Positions 1 to 6,820 of a stretch of DNA of 9,121 nt are shown here, piece by piece. Source of the stretch: Fidelibacterota bacterium (GTDB lineage: Bacteria; Fidelibacterota; JAANXI01); contig JAANXI010000066.1 in assembly GCA_018263365.1 (NCBI GenBank), forward strand, positions 1-9,121, in the 5' to 3' direction. Position 1 is the stretch's first letter. The number at the start of each line of letters is the position of its first letter. The notes below the pieces were generated by a model. The model had not been told where the DNA came from. It searched no databases and saw nothing but the letters and a program-made list of their open reading frames with translations. The position numbers and the translations under genes were made by a program.

Positions 1-1383
1 GACGGGTTTGTCATAGCGCGTTATCTGATCGAGGCGGGAATTGAAGTTATCACCTTTCACGTCGCTGAAGATGAAGAGTACACCGGCGATGCTGCAACCA
101 ATTTTCAAATCCTTCAGCAGATATCCTCACAAATTTACCATACACCAACGGTTGAAACCATCCAGGATTATACCGAGGATTTTTTTGCTGCGGATGTCCT
201 AATTGATGCGTTGCTGGGTACAGGTATCAAGGGCGCGCCACGCGAGCCGTATAATAAGTTCATCGACTGGATTAACTCCTACAATGCTCCGACCGTCAGT
301 GTGGATATTCCATCAGGTGTAGATGCTAATTCAGGGCAAATCCCCGGAGTCGCGGTGAATGCCGAAGCAACCGTCACCATGGGATTTGCCAAAACCGGAT
401 TACTGTTTTCGCCGGGCCGCGATTACGCCGGTGATGTATACGTCGTTGACATCGGGATACCCGACGGGGCGCTTGAGCAGGTTGAGTCCGTCTACCACCT
501 GCCCCAGGAAGATGACATCTACTATCGTTTGCCAGTCCACGGCACTGATACATACAAGCATCGTGTGGGGAAACTCTTTACGTTGTGCGGAGCCCGGGGA
601 TTTACCGGAGCAGCAGCACTTGTAAATAATGCAGCACTTGTTTCCGGCGCAGGATTGATATTCGCTGGGGTGTCTGAAAGCTTAAACAACATCCTGGAAA
701 CGAAAATGACTGAGGTTATAACCGTACCGCTGCCTGAGACGGATGCTGGTTCATTTTCCACAGATGGAATATCGAATATCCGGGAAATGCTGGAGTGGAG
801 CGATGCTTTGGCCATCGGAAGCGGCATGACGAAACACTCCGACACTATGGACTTGGTTGAAACAGTGCTCAGTGAATACCCGAAAACAGCCGTCGTTGAT
901 GCAGATGCGGCGACCTTTTTCTCTGGTGATAAATTGTCACAACTCGGAGATGCGCCCGGTGATATTATTCTGACGCCCCACTGGGGAGAGTTTGGTGCGA
1001 TCTCCGGTAAATCACAGCGCGAAATCACGGAAAACCGGTTGACTATTGCCCGTGAATTTGCCGAAGAACACCAAATAACGCTGGTACTCAAGGGCGCACC
1101 GACTATTATTGCCGGGGAATCGGGTGAAGTTTTTATCAATGCAACCGGTAATCCCGGATTGGCCACCGCGGGCAGCGGGGATGTATTAACCGGCATGATT
1201 GCCGGATTTGCCGCACAGGGATTGCCTGCGATCAACGCGGCCATTGTCAGCGTGTATCTTCACGGATTGGCGGGCGATTTCGCCGCAGCCGAGCTGTCGA
1301 ACTATAGCGTGACTGCAGGTTCACTTATTGAGTATCTTCCGGAAGCACTCACGTATATTCAGGAATTTTATGAGCACATCTGA
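1..1383 (+). CDS. nnr: Bifunctional NAD(P)H-hydrate epimerase / ADP-dependent dehydratase, 5' end missing
   Basis: This fused enzyme repairs damaged nicotinamide cofactors. The N-terminal YjeF_N domain interconverts R- and S-NAD(P)HX, and the C-terminal ribokinase-fold domain dehydrates the S form using ADP. The frame is open from base 1 and starts with DGFVIARYL, which matches the end of the family's GNNGGDG motif, so roughly 50 N-terminal residues lie outside the window; 460 residues remain. Visible epimerase motifs are LIDALLGTGIKG and DIPSGVDANSG (codons 102-112). The dehydratase domain starts near codon 180 and shows GARGFTGAA, SGAGL, LTPHWGEF, LKGAPT and the nucleotide/catalytic loop ATAGSGDVLTG, with G391-S-G-D394. 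An internal ATG at 211 is not the true start because homology continues upstream of it. The stop codon lies inside the next gene (14-base overlap). Identification is firm; both activities are inferred from family membership. Confidence 0.96.
   Translation, partial: DGFVIARYLIEAGIEVITFHVAEDEEYTGDAATNFQILQQISSQIYHTPTVETIQDYTEDFFAADVLIDALLGTGIKGAPREPYNKFIDWINSYNAPTVSVDIPSGVDANSGQIPGVAVNAEATVTMGFAKTGLLFSPGRDYAGDVYVVDIGIPDGALEQVESVYHLPQEDDIYYRLPVHGTDTYKHRVGKLFTLCGARGFTGAAALVNNAALVSGAGLIFAGVSESLNNILETKMTEVITVPLPETDAGSFSTDGISNIREMLEWSDALAIGSGMTKHSDTMDLVETVLSEYPKTAVVDADAATFFSGDKLSQLGDAPGDIILTPHWGEFGAISGKSQREITENRLTIAREFAEEHQITLVLKGAPTIIAGESGEVFINATGNPGLATAGSGDVLTGMIAGFAAQGLPAINAAIVSVYLHGLAGDFAAAELSNYSVTAGSLIEYLPEALTYIQEFYEHI
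1361..1364 (+). promoter_or_regulatory. Ribosome binding site that sets the VanZ-like start
   Basis: AGGA sits five bases before the ATG at 1370. It favours that start over the in-frame TTG at 1328, which would add 14 residues encoded deep inside nnr and lacks comparable support. Confidence 0.6.
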
Positions 1384-1768
1384 TTGGCTCCGCTGGGGCG
1401 GTTTTGTCGGGTATATGGTTTTAATTTTTATCGTCTCCGCCATTCCCGGAAATACATTATCCGAGACCGGATTATTTCATCATGACAAGTTACTACACCT
1501 GCTTGAATACGGTGTCTTGGGCGTTCTGTGCGGCTGGGTTGTTATCCAACCCGGGGACCTGACAGCCGCGAACTGGGTTGAATACGCCCTGGCAATTGGC
1601 ATCGGATGGCTGTTTGCGGTCTCGGATGAAATTCATCAATATTTTGTTCCCGGCAGGATGATGGAACTCAACGATTTTATTGCGGACGCAGCTGGTATTA
1701 TTTTAGGAGTGTTGTTGTACAGGTTTATTTTGGCAAAATATCTCAGAAGGATTGAGAACGCGGTATGA
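1370..1768 (+). CDS. VanZ-like family membrane protein
   Basis: A small integral membrane protein of 132 residues from the ATG at 1370. It has the VanZ-family pattern: D39-K40-x-x-H43-x-x-x-Y47, then D86-E87-x-x-Q90-x-x-x-P94-x-R96, and D102-x-x-x-D106-x-x-G109. Hydrophobic segments lie near residues 10-26, 44-60, 70-85 and 104-122, consistent with four membrane spans. VanZ itself contributes modestly to teicoplanin resistance in Enterococcus, but most family members are of unknown function, and nothing here indicates glycopeptide resistance: there are no vanHAX genes nearby. The gene overlaps nnr by 14 bases and recN by four (ATGA at 1765-1768), so translation is probably coupled across all three. 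The in-frame TTG at 1328 is a less likely start. Family assignment is firm; role is unknown. Confidence 0.9.
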   Translation: MSTSDWLRWGGFVGYMVLIFIVSAIPGNTLSETGLFHHDKLLHLLEYGVLGVLCGWVVIQPGDLTAANWVEYALAIGIGWLFAVSDEIHQYFVPGRMMELNDFIADAAGIILGVLLYRFILAKYLRRIENAV

Positions 1769-3474
1769 TCACCCGGCTATACGTTGAGAACTTTGCGATC
1801 ATCGACCGGATTGAGGTAACCTTTCAATCCGGATTCAACGTGATTACCGGGGAAACCGGCACCGGAAAATCCATAGTGATTGAGGCGCTTGGTTTGACGC
1901 TTGGCGAGCGCGGCAACACTGATATGATCCGTGCGGGGATGAACAAAACGATTGTGGAGTGCGAAGTAGCGGTTAAAACAAGTCAGCGTGACCACATTGA
2001 GGGTATTCTGCAGTCTGAAGATATTCCGGCGGAGTTCCCATTGATTCTGCGGCGCGAGCTGCGTAATAATGGCAGATCGAGAGCATTCATAAACGATACA
2101 CCGTGCACCGTTCAGGTGCTCAAAAGTGTCGGCGATCTGGTGGTGGATATGCACGGCCAGCATGAACATCAATCGCTGCTAGATCCTGATATACATATCA
2201 CTTTTCTCGATGAGTACGCCGGACATAAAGATCTCCTGCAAGAGGTGCGTGAAAAGTATGATCGATGGACACAAGCCGATGCCGAGCTGCGTTCACTGAA
2301 GAAGAAGCAGAGAGAACTTTCCGAAAAAGAGGATTTGTATTCTTTTCAGTTGAAAGAGATTCGTTCGGTAAAACCCGATCCTGGGGAGATGGAGGACTTG
2401 GAACAGGAACGGAAAATCCTGTCGAACAGCCAGCGGATTGCCGAACTCGTGCAGTCGCTGCAACAGGTGCTGTATGAGGGCGAGTCATCCGTCTATGATC
2501 AACTGGTGATGGCCGAGCATAATCTCCGGGAGCTGGCGCAGATAGACGAATCAGTCTCCGAGTATGCCGACGAGTGCAACAGCGCCACTGTAACGATTAA
2601 AGAGATTGGACACTTCCTAAATCAATATGGTGACAGCACAGATCATGAGCCGGACCGACTTGACCAGATAGAAGAACGAATCGTTGCACTTCGGAAGCTC
2701 ATGAAAAAGTATGGCCCCACTCTGGAAGATGTCATCGACTATCGGGACAAAATCAAGAACCTGCTGGACGAATTCGAAAGTTTCGACAACGAAATAAAGA
2801 AGTTGGCGCAACGCAAAACAGAAGCCGCAAATGAATTGGCCGACGCTTGCGAAAAACTGCACGATTCCCGCGTGAAATCGGCGGAGCAGTTTTCGAAATC
2901 CACGGAGGATATTCTGCATAATTTGGGCATGGAAAAATCGAGTTTTCGCGTGAACGTGGAGTACAACCACCGGGAGGAAGGCGCACTTGAAATTAACGGG
3001 CATTCTGTGACGCCGGATGTTTCCGGCGCTGATTCGGTGGAATTTTACATCACTACCAATCCCGGAGAGGGGGAGAAACCGCTGGCACAGATTGCATCCG
3101 GCGGAGAGATTTCCCGGACGATGCTAGCGATCAAATCCGTACTGGCGGGCAAAGATGGCATCAGCAGTGTTATCTTTGATGAGATCGATATCGGAATCTC
3201 CGGGAGAATTTCACGCATTGTTGCGGAACAACTGAGCGACCTCGCCGAATATCATCAGGTTATTTGTATCACACACCTGCCACAGATTGCCAGCATGGGG
3301 GACACGCACTTTGTCGTCGGGAAACACGTTATCGACAAGCGTACAAAGACTGACATCCGCGAGTTGAGTGACAATGAGCGCGTAGAGGAGATCGCCTCAT
3401 TGGTGGCAGGAGCCACTATTTCGGAGACAACGCTTCAGAATGCCAGAGAACTATTACAACGGGCAAATCAGTAA
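1765..3474 (+). CDS. recN: DNA repair protein RecN
   Basis: RecN is an SMC-like ATPase that acts early in recombinational repair of double-strand breaks on the nucleoid. At 569 residues the protein is close to the usual family length. It starts with MITRLYVENFAIID, typical of RecN, followed by Walker A GETGTGKS at residues 29-36. Two charged, heptad-rich stretches near 155-230 and 290-375 form the coiled coil, which is short as in all RecN proteins. The C-terminal head half has the ABC signature ASGGEISR (SGGE 445-448), Walker B VIFDEID (469-475, catalytic E473) and the switch histidine in ITHLPQIAS (H504). All catalytic motifs are intact. The start codon overlaps the VanZ-like stop as ATGA. 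A purine-rich AGAAGG at 1745-1750 is rather distant from the ATG, so coupling to upstream translation is likely. In well-studied bacteria recN is SOS-induced; I see no separate promoter or LexA-type site here, since the upstream region is coding. Confidence 0.97.
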   Translation: MITRLYVENFAIIDRIEVTFQSGFNVITGETGTGKSIVIEALGLTLGERGNTDMIRAGMNKTIVECEVAVKTSQRDHIEGILQSEDIPAEFPLILRRELRNNGRSRAFINDTPCTVQVLKSVGDLVVDMHGQHEHQSLLDPDIHITFLDEYAGHKDLLQEVREKYDRWTQADAELRSLKKKQRELSEKEDLYSFQLKEIRSVKPDPGEMEDLEQERKILSNSQRIAELVQSLQQVLYEGESSVYDQLVMAEHNLRELAQIDESVSEYADECNSATVTIKEIGHFLNQYGDSTDHEPDRLDQIEERIVALRKLMKKYGPTLEDVIDYRDKIKNLLDEFESFDNEIKKLAQRKTEAANELADACEKLHDSRVKSAEQFSKSTEDILHNLGMEKSSFRVNVEYNHREEGALEINGHSVTPDVSGADSVEFYITTNPGEGEKPLAQIASGGEISRTMLAIKSVLAGKDGISSVIFDEIDIGISGRISRIVAEQLSDLAEYHQVICITHLPQIASMGDTHFVVGKHVIDKRTKTDIRELSDNERVEEIASLVAGATISETTLQNARELLQRANQ

Positions 3475-3478
3475 GGAG
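3473..3478 (+). promoter_or_regulatory. Ribosome binding site for murA, overlapping the recN stop
   Basis: AAGGAG begins within the recN TAA stop (3472-3474) and lies five bases before the GTG at 3484. It decides the murA start: an ATG two bases earlier (3482) is in another frame and reaches a stop within five codons. Confidence 0.75.
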
Positions 3479-3483
3479 TTGAT

Positions 3484-4737
3484 GTGGATAAATTAGTTGC
3501 ACGCGGAGGGAATATTCTTAGCGGACATATTCCGGTGAGTGGCGCCAAAAATGCGGTTTTGCCGATTATGACCGCGGCAATTCTTGCGCCGGGAAAATAT
3601 ACAATATCCAACGTGCCGAATCTCCGGGATACGCGCACCATGTCGAAACTGCTTGAAATTATTGGCGGTGCCGTAGAGATGGATTCCGGAACCATGCAGA
3701 TCGACACATCCGGTGTGAAAAATCCGGAGGCTCCGTATGAATTAGTGAAAACGATGCGAGCCTCATTTTACGTGCTGGGGCCGTTGCTCGCCCGATTTGG
3801 CGAGGCGCGGGTTTCACTGCCAGGCGGATGCGCCTGGGGACCGCGCCCGGTGGATTTGCATCTCAAGGGGATGGAAGCCCTTGGAGCGCAGGTCGATTTG
3901 GAGGGCGGTTACATCATAGCCAGGGCTGATGAACTCGTTGGAACAGATTTCACTCTGGATATCTCGAGCGTTGGCGCCACCGGTAACATTATGATGGCTG
4001 CCGTGCTGGCTAAAGGCGTGACTACTATCGAAAATGCAGCCAGAGAGCCTGAAATCGGCGCATTGGGGCACTTCCTTAATGCAATGGGGGCTGATGTCCG
4101 GGGGATCGGCAGCGATGTCCTGGAGATCCATGGAGTGGATGAATTGCATTCCGCCGACTACACGGTGATTCCGGATCGCATAGAAGCAGGAACGTATCTC
4201 GTACTTGGGGCGATGTCCGGTGAAGACCTGGAGATAAGTCCGGTCAATCCCAAACACATGAAGGCGGTCATTGACAAAGTCCGCCGCGCCGGCGCTGATA
4301 TCCGTATCGAGGATAACAAACTGCTCGTAACCCGGGCAGCGCCAATTGTGGCTGATGATATCACCACCGCAATTTTTCCGGGCTATCCCACCGATATGCA
4401 GGCTCAATGGATGGCATTCATGGCCACCGCTGAAGGCAGTTCGGTCATTACTGAGGAAATTTACCATGACAGATTCACTCACGTGGCTGAACTCAATCGG
4501 CTGGGCGCAAACATATCTCTGGAAGGGAATGTCGCCGTTGTGAAGGGCGTTGACTCGCTGAAAGGCGCGCCGGTGATGTCCACGGATATCCGGGCCAGCG
4601 CCTCGCTGATTCTGGCGGCGCTGATTGCGGAGGGCCGGTCCGACATCCAGCGGATTTACCACATCGATCGCGGGTACGAGCAGATCGAAAAGAAGTTGCA
4701 GGGCCTCGGCGCGGATATCGTTCGTGAAAATGCGTGA
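3484..4737 (+). CDS. murA: UDP-N-acetylglucosamine 1-carboxyvinyltransferase MurA
   Basis: MurA catalyses the first committed step of peptidoglycan synthesis in the cytoplasm, transferring enolpyruvate from PEP to UDP-GlcNAc. The protein has 417 residues (E. coli 419) from a GTG start with a well-placed ribosome binding site. Recognisable sites are K22-N23 in SGAKNAVLPIM, the active-site loop GGCAWGPRPVDLH with C116 (E. coli Cys115) and R121 (Arg120), D304 in PTDMQAQ (Asp305), R370 in DIRASASL, and R396 in IDRGYE (Arg397). Two EPSP-synthase-like domains fill the length. The loop cysteine is the residue alkylated by fosfomycin; its presence argues against the intrinsic resistance seen where it is aspartate. 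The gene follows recN after nine bases and closes the first gene cluster. No clear intrinsic terminator follows. Identification is essentially certain. Confidence 0.98.
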   Translation: MDKLVARGGNILSGHIPVSGAKNAVLPIMTAAILAPGKYTISNVPNLRDTRTMSKLLEIIGGAVEMDSGTMQIDTSGVKNPEAPYELVKTMRASFYVLGPLLARFGEARVSLPGGCAWGPRPVDLHLKGMEALGAQVDLEGGYIIARADELVGTDFTLDISSVGATGNIMMAAVLAKGVTTIENAAREPEIGALGHFLNAMGADVRGIGSDVLEIHGVDELHSADYTVIPDRIEAGTYLVLGAMSGEDLEISPVNPKHMKAVIDKVRRAGADIRIEDNKLLVTRAAPIVADDITTAIFPGYPTDMQAQWMAFMATAEGSSVITEEIYHDRFTHVAELNRLGANISLEGNVAVVKGVDSLKGAPVMSTDIRASASLILAALIAEGRSDIQRIYHIDRGYEQIEKKLQGLGADIVRENA

Positions 4738-4808
4738 TTGATATTAGAGGTCAGGATATTGGGGATTTTGAATAAGAAAAAGAAGATATACAAGCCTCAG
4801 AAGTCGCA

Positions 4809-4850
4809 GACTGGTGACCGTGGACTACAGACTCATGACCGCAAACTTTG
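4809..4850. repeat. Degenerate seven-base-period tandem repeat
   Basis: The trinucleotide GAC recurs at exactly seven-base steps at 4809, 4816, 4823, 4830 and 4837, with AAC in phase at 4844. Example units are GACTGGT (4809-4815), GACTACA (4823-4829) and GACCGCA (4837-4843). Grouped as three units, positions 4807-4827 and 4828-4848 agree at 15 of 21 bases, including CAGACT and TGACCG in both. This is regular enough to suggest a decayed tandem array. Its function, if any, is unknown. Confidence 0.65.
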
Positions 4851-4877
4851 ACAGAATACCATGGATTTTTTTACCAT
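4848..4877 (+). promoter_or_regulatory. Possible promoter upstream of ltaE
   Basis: A perfect TTGACA (4848-4853) is followed after 18 bases by TACCAT (4872-4877), which shares four of six positions with TATAAT. A better -10-like TATGAT (4886-4891) lies 32 bases beyond the TTGACA, too far to pair with it. The position, just ahead of ltaE and after the murA cluster, makes sense for a promoter, but the match is modest and the host sigma factor preferences are unknown. Confidence 0.3.
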
Positions 4878-4902
4878 TACAAGAGTATGATACCACTGAA
4901 TC

Positions 4903-4907
4903 AGGAG
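4903..4907 (+). promoter_or_regulatory. Ribosome binding site for ltaE
   Basis: AGGAG precedes the GTG at 4919 with an 11-base spacer, slightly longer than optimal. The GTG start is chosen because the encoded MIDLRSDTVTKP is the standard N-terminus of L-threonine aldolases. Confidence 0.6.
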
Positions 4908-4918
4908 CCTAAAAGATT

Positions 4919-5941
4919 GTGATAGATTTACGCAGCGATACCGTGACCAAACCGTCGAAAGCCATGCGGGAAATTATGGCGCAGGCAGAAGTGGGAGACG
5001 ATGTGCATGGTGAAGACCCGACCATTAATGCACTGCAGGAATATTGTGCGGAACTGTACGGCAAAGAAACCGCATTGTACGTCCCAAGCGGGACAATGGC
5101 AAACCAGACGAGTCTGAGCGCCCATACCCAACCAGGCGATGAGATTATCTGCGAATATGGCTCCCATATCTTTAATTACGAGGGCGGCGCTCCGGGGGTT
5201 TTGAGTGGTGTCCAGTTGCATCCGCTGTACGGGGACCATGGCATCCTGACCGCCGAGCAAATCCGGGAGGCAATTAGAACAGCTAATGTGCATCATCCGG
5301 TGACGAGAGTTGTAGCACTGGAGAACACTCACAACCGGGCCGGAGGTGTTGTCTATCCGGTAGAAGTGATAGCGGAAATATCCGAACTTGCGCGGGAGCA
5401 CGGACTGAAAATGCACCTGGACGGTGCTCGTCTGATGAATGCATCGGTGGCTACCGGCATTGCTCCAATTGATTATGTTAGGTACTTCGATTCGGTTACG
5501 CTCTGTTTCAGCAAAGGATTGGGTGCGCCGGTTGGCTCCATCGTCATGGGCGACGAGGAGTTTATCACTAAAGTACACCGGTATCGCAAGATATTCGGCG
5601 GAGGGATGCGCCAGGCGGGCATCATTGCCGCCGGGGCATTGTTTGCGATTCGGAACAACGTGGATCGGATTCGGAATGACCATAAAAATGCCAGGAGACT
5701 TGCCGCCGGATTGAACGAAATAGACGGTATTTCACTTGAGCTGGACTGGGTGCAGACCAACATCGTGATTTTTGACGTCGATCTGGAGGTAATGAATGCA
5801 GCCGCTTTGTGTGATGCAATGAAGCAGAGAGAAGTGTATATGAACCCTATCGCAGAGCAGCGGGTGCGCGCTGTAACAAGTCTGATGGTTTCAGATGAGG
5901 ACATAGATCGAGCAATTGCAACGTTCCATGACGTGCTTTAA
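4919..5941 (+). CDS. ltaE: Low-specificity L-threonine aldolase (PLP enzyme)
   Basis: This is a cytoplasmic fold-type I PLP enzyme that cleaves L-threonine or L-allo-threonine to glycine and acetaldehyde. It has 340 residues, typical for the family, and starts at GTG. The N-terminal MIDLRSDTVTKP is diagnostic. Further landmarks are VGDDVHGEDPT (25-35), PSGTMANQ (56-63), the PLP-stacking H83 in SHIF, ENTHNRAGG (135-143), D168 and R171 in LDGAR, the Schiff-base lysine K199 in CFSKGLGAPVGS, GGGMRQAG (227-234) and R317 in VRAVTS, a probable carboxylate ligand. These align closely with my recollection of the Thermotoga maritima enzyme, including K199. All catalytic residues are present. The gene begins a second group after the intergenic repeat and is followed after 35 bases by a crotonase; a link between glycine/acetaldehyde production and that enzyme is not evident. 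Exact substrate stereospecificity cannot be read from sequence. Confidence 0.96.
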   Translation: MIDLRSDTVTKPSKAMREIMAQAEVGDDVHGEDPTINALQEYCAELYGKETALYVPSGTMANQTSLSAHTQPGDEIICEYGSHIFNYEGGAPGVLSGVQLHPLYGDHGILTAEQIREAIRTANVHHPVTRVVALENTHNRAGGVVYPVEVIAEISELAREHGLKMHLDGARLMNASVATGIAPIDYVRYFDSVTLCFSKGLGAPVGSIVMGDEEFITKVHRYRKIFGGGMRQAGIIAAGALFAIRNNVDRIRNDHKNARRLAAGLNEIDGISLELDWVQTNIVIFDVDLEVMNAAALCDAMKQREVYMNPIAEQRVRAVTSLMVSDEDIDRAIATFHDVL

Positions 5942-5976
5942 TAACTGTTTCTAAGTGTAAATTCAGGGAGAGAACT

Positions 5977-6762
5977 ATGGCATATTCCTATGTAAAATAC
6001 TCAGTGGATGATGATAAAATCGCCATCGTCACAATTAATCGCCCGGATGCGATGAATGCCTTCAATTCTGATGTTGTTGGAGAACTCCAGGATTGTTTTG
6101 ATGGAATCCGCGAAAATGATTCTGTCCGGGCCGTAATTGTGACCGGAGCAGGTGAAAAGGCGTTTGTCGCCGGTGCTGACATTAAGGAAATGACCGACCT
6201 CAATTCAGTGGAGGCGCGGGAATTTGCATTGCGGGGCCAAAAGTTAACGAATTCCATTCAGTATCTTGGTAAGCCGGTGGTTGCAGCCGTCAACGGGTAT
6301 GCGCTTGGTGGCGGTTGCGAGTTGGCGCTGGCATGTCATATACGGTACGCCTCCGCCAATGCTATCTTTGGTCAGCCGGAAGTCGGCTTGGGTATCATCC
6401 CGGGGTGGGGTGGTACGCAGCGACTTGCCCGCCTGGTCGGCCCTTCGAGGGCAACCGAATTGATCATCTCCGGAAACAGGATTGACGCCGCCGCCGCAAA
6501 AAACATCGGACTTGTCAACGATATCTTTGGACAAGATGAATTATTGGACGAGACCAAGTCGTTTCTGAAAACGGTGCTGAAGCAGGGCCCCAGGGCGGTG
6601 CAATTATCCCTTGAGGCGATTAACCGGGGGATGGATGTCCCGCTCGCAGAAGGGTTGAGTTTGGAGGCGGATTTATTCGGGGTGGCATTCAGTACGCAGG
6701 ACAGCCGGGAGGGAACCCAGGCATTCATCCAGAAACGAAAGCCTGATTTCTCAGGAGAGTAG
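5977..6762 (+). CDS. Enoyl-CoA hydratase (crotonase family)
   Basis: This cytoplasmic enzyme of 261 residues is expected to hydrate trans-2-enoyl-CoA to 3-hydroxyacyl-CoA, as in fatty-acid beta-oxidation or short-chain acyl-CoA metabolism. The crotonase core is complete: NRPDAMNAF (21-29), the CoA-binding/oxyanion segment FVAGADIKEM (63-72), ALGGGCELALAC (109-120) with catalytic E115, and FGQPEVGLGIIPGWGGTQRL (131-150) with the second catalytic glutamate E135. Having both glutamates supports true hydratase activity rather than an isomerase-only or decarboxylase relative. The C-terminal helices continue to PDFSGE, so it is full length and not a fusion with 3-hydroxyacyl-CoA dehydrogenase. AGGGAG (5965-5970) lies six bases before the ATG. 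Chain-length preference is unknown. No other beta-oxidation gene is within the window. Confidence 0.93.
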   Translation: MAYSYVKYSVDDDKIAIVTINRPDAMNAFNSDVVGELQDCFDGIRENDSVRAVIVTGAGEKAFVAGADIKEMTDLNSVEAREFALRGQKLTNSIQYLGKPVVAAVNGYALGGGCELALACHIRYASANAIFGQPEVGLGIIPGWGGTQRLARLVGPSRATELIISGNRIDAAAAKNIGLVNDIFGQDELLDETKSFLKTVLKQGPRAVQLSLEAINRGMDVPLAEGLSLEADLFGVAFSTQDSREGTQAFIQKRKPDFSGE

Positions 6763-6819
6763 CAGAGCATTGCTTTTATAGGTTATGGATTGATTTAGGG
6801 GAGAAAGTAGCAGAGTTGC
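6754..6819. repeat. Imperfect direct repeat flanking the crotonase-antiporter gap
   Basis: The segment at 6754-6773 (GGAGA, GTAGCAGAG, CA, TTGC) recurs at 6800-6819 (GGAGA, AA, GTAGCAGAG, TTGC). The two copies share 18 bases and differ only by one two-base insertion each. The first copy includes the end of the crotonase gene and its TAG stop; the second ends one base before the antiporter ATG. It may be a small local duplication. Confidence 0.5.
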
Positions 6820-6820
6820 G

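Larger units (their letters stand above)
4738..4918. other. Intergenic region between murA and ltaE
   Basis: This 181-base gap is the longest non-coding stretch in the window and is more AT-rich than the flanking genes, particularly at 4741-4790. It contains the degenerate heptad repeat at 4809-4850, a TTGACA promoter-like hexamer at 4848-4853 and the ltaE ribosome binding site. I see no strong hairpin followed by a T run after murA, so transcription may continue through. Confidence 0.7.

Noticed and set aside
522..1244. Long minus-strand open frame (240 codons) opposite nnr
   Set aside because: It lies entirely within the well-identified nnr gene, shows no recognisable domain, and reads as low-complexity Ser/Ala/Pro typical of antisense shadow frames.
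3814..4662. Long minus-strand open frame (282 codons) opposite murA
   Set aside because: It is fully antisense to conserved murA codons, has no recognisable motif, and fits a shadow frame.
4738..4800. Search for an intrinsic terminator after murA
   Set aside because: No GC-rich hairpin with a following T run is visible; the stretch is simply purine- and AT-rich.
4861..4890. Nine-codon frame (ATG at 4861, TGA at 4888-4890) considered as a threonine-sensing leader peptide
   Set aside because: It contains only two threonines, lacks a ribosome binding site, and no competing hairpins or terminator follow, so attenuation is unsupported.
4928..5683. Minus-strand open frame (251 codons) opposite ltaE
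   Set aside because: It is antisense to conserved ltaE sequence and has an atypical His/Cys-rich composition without any domain.
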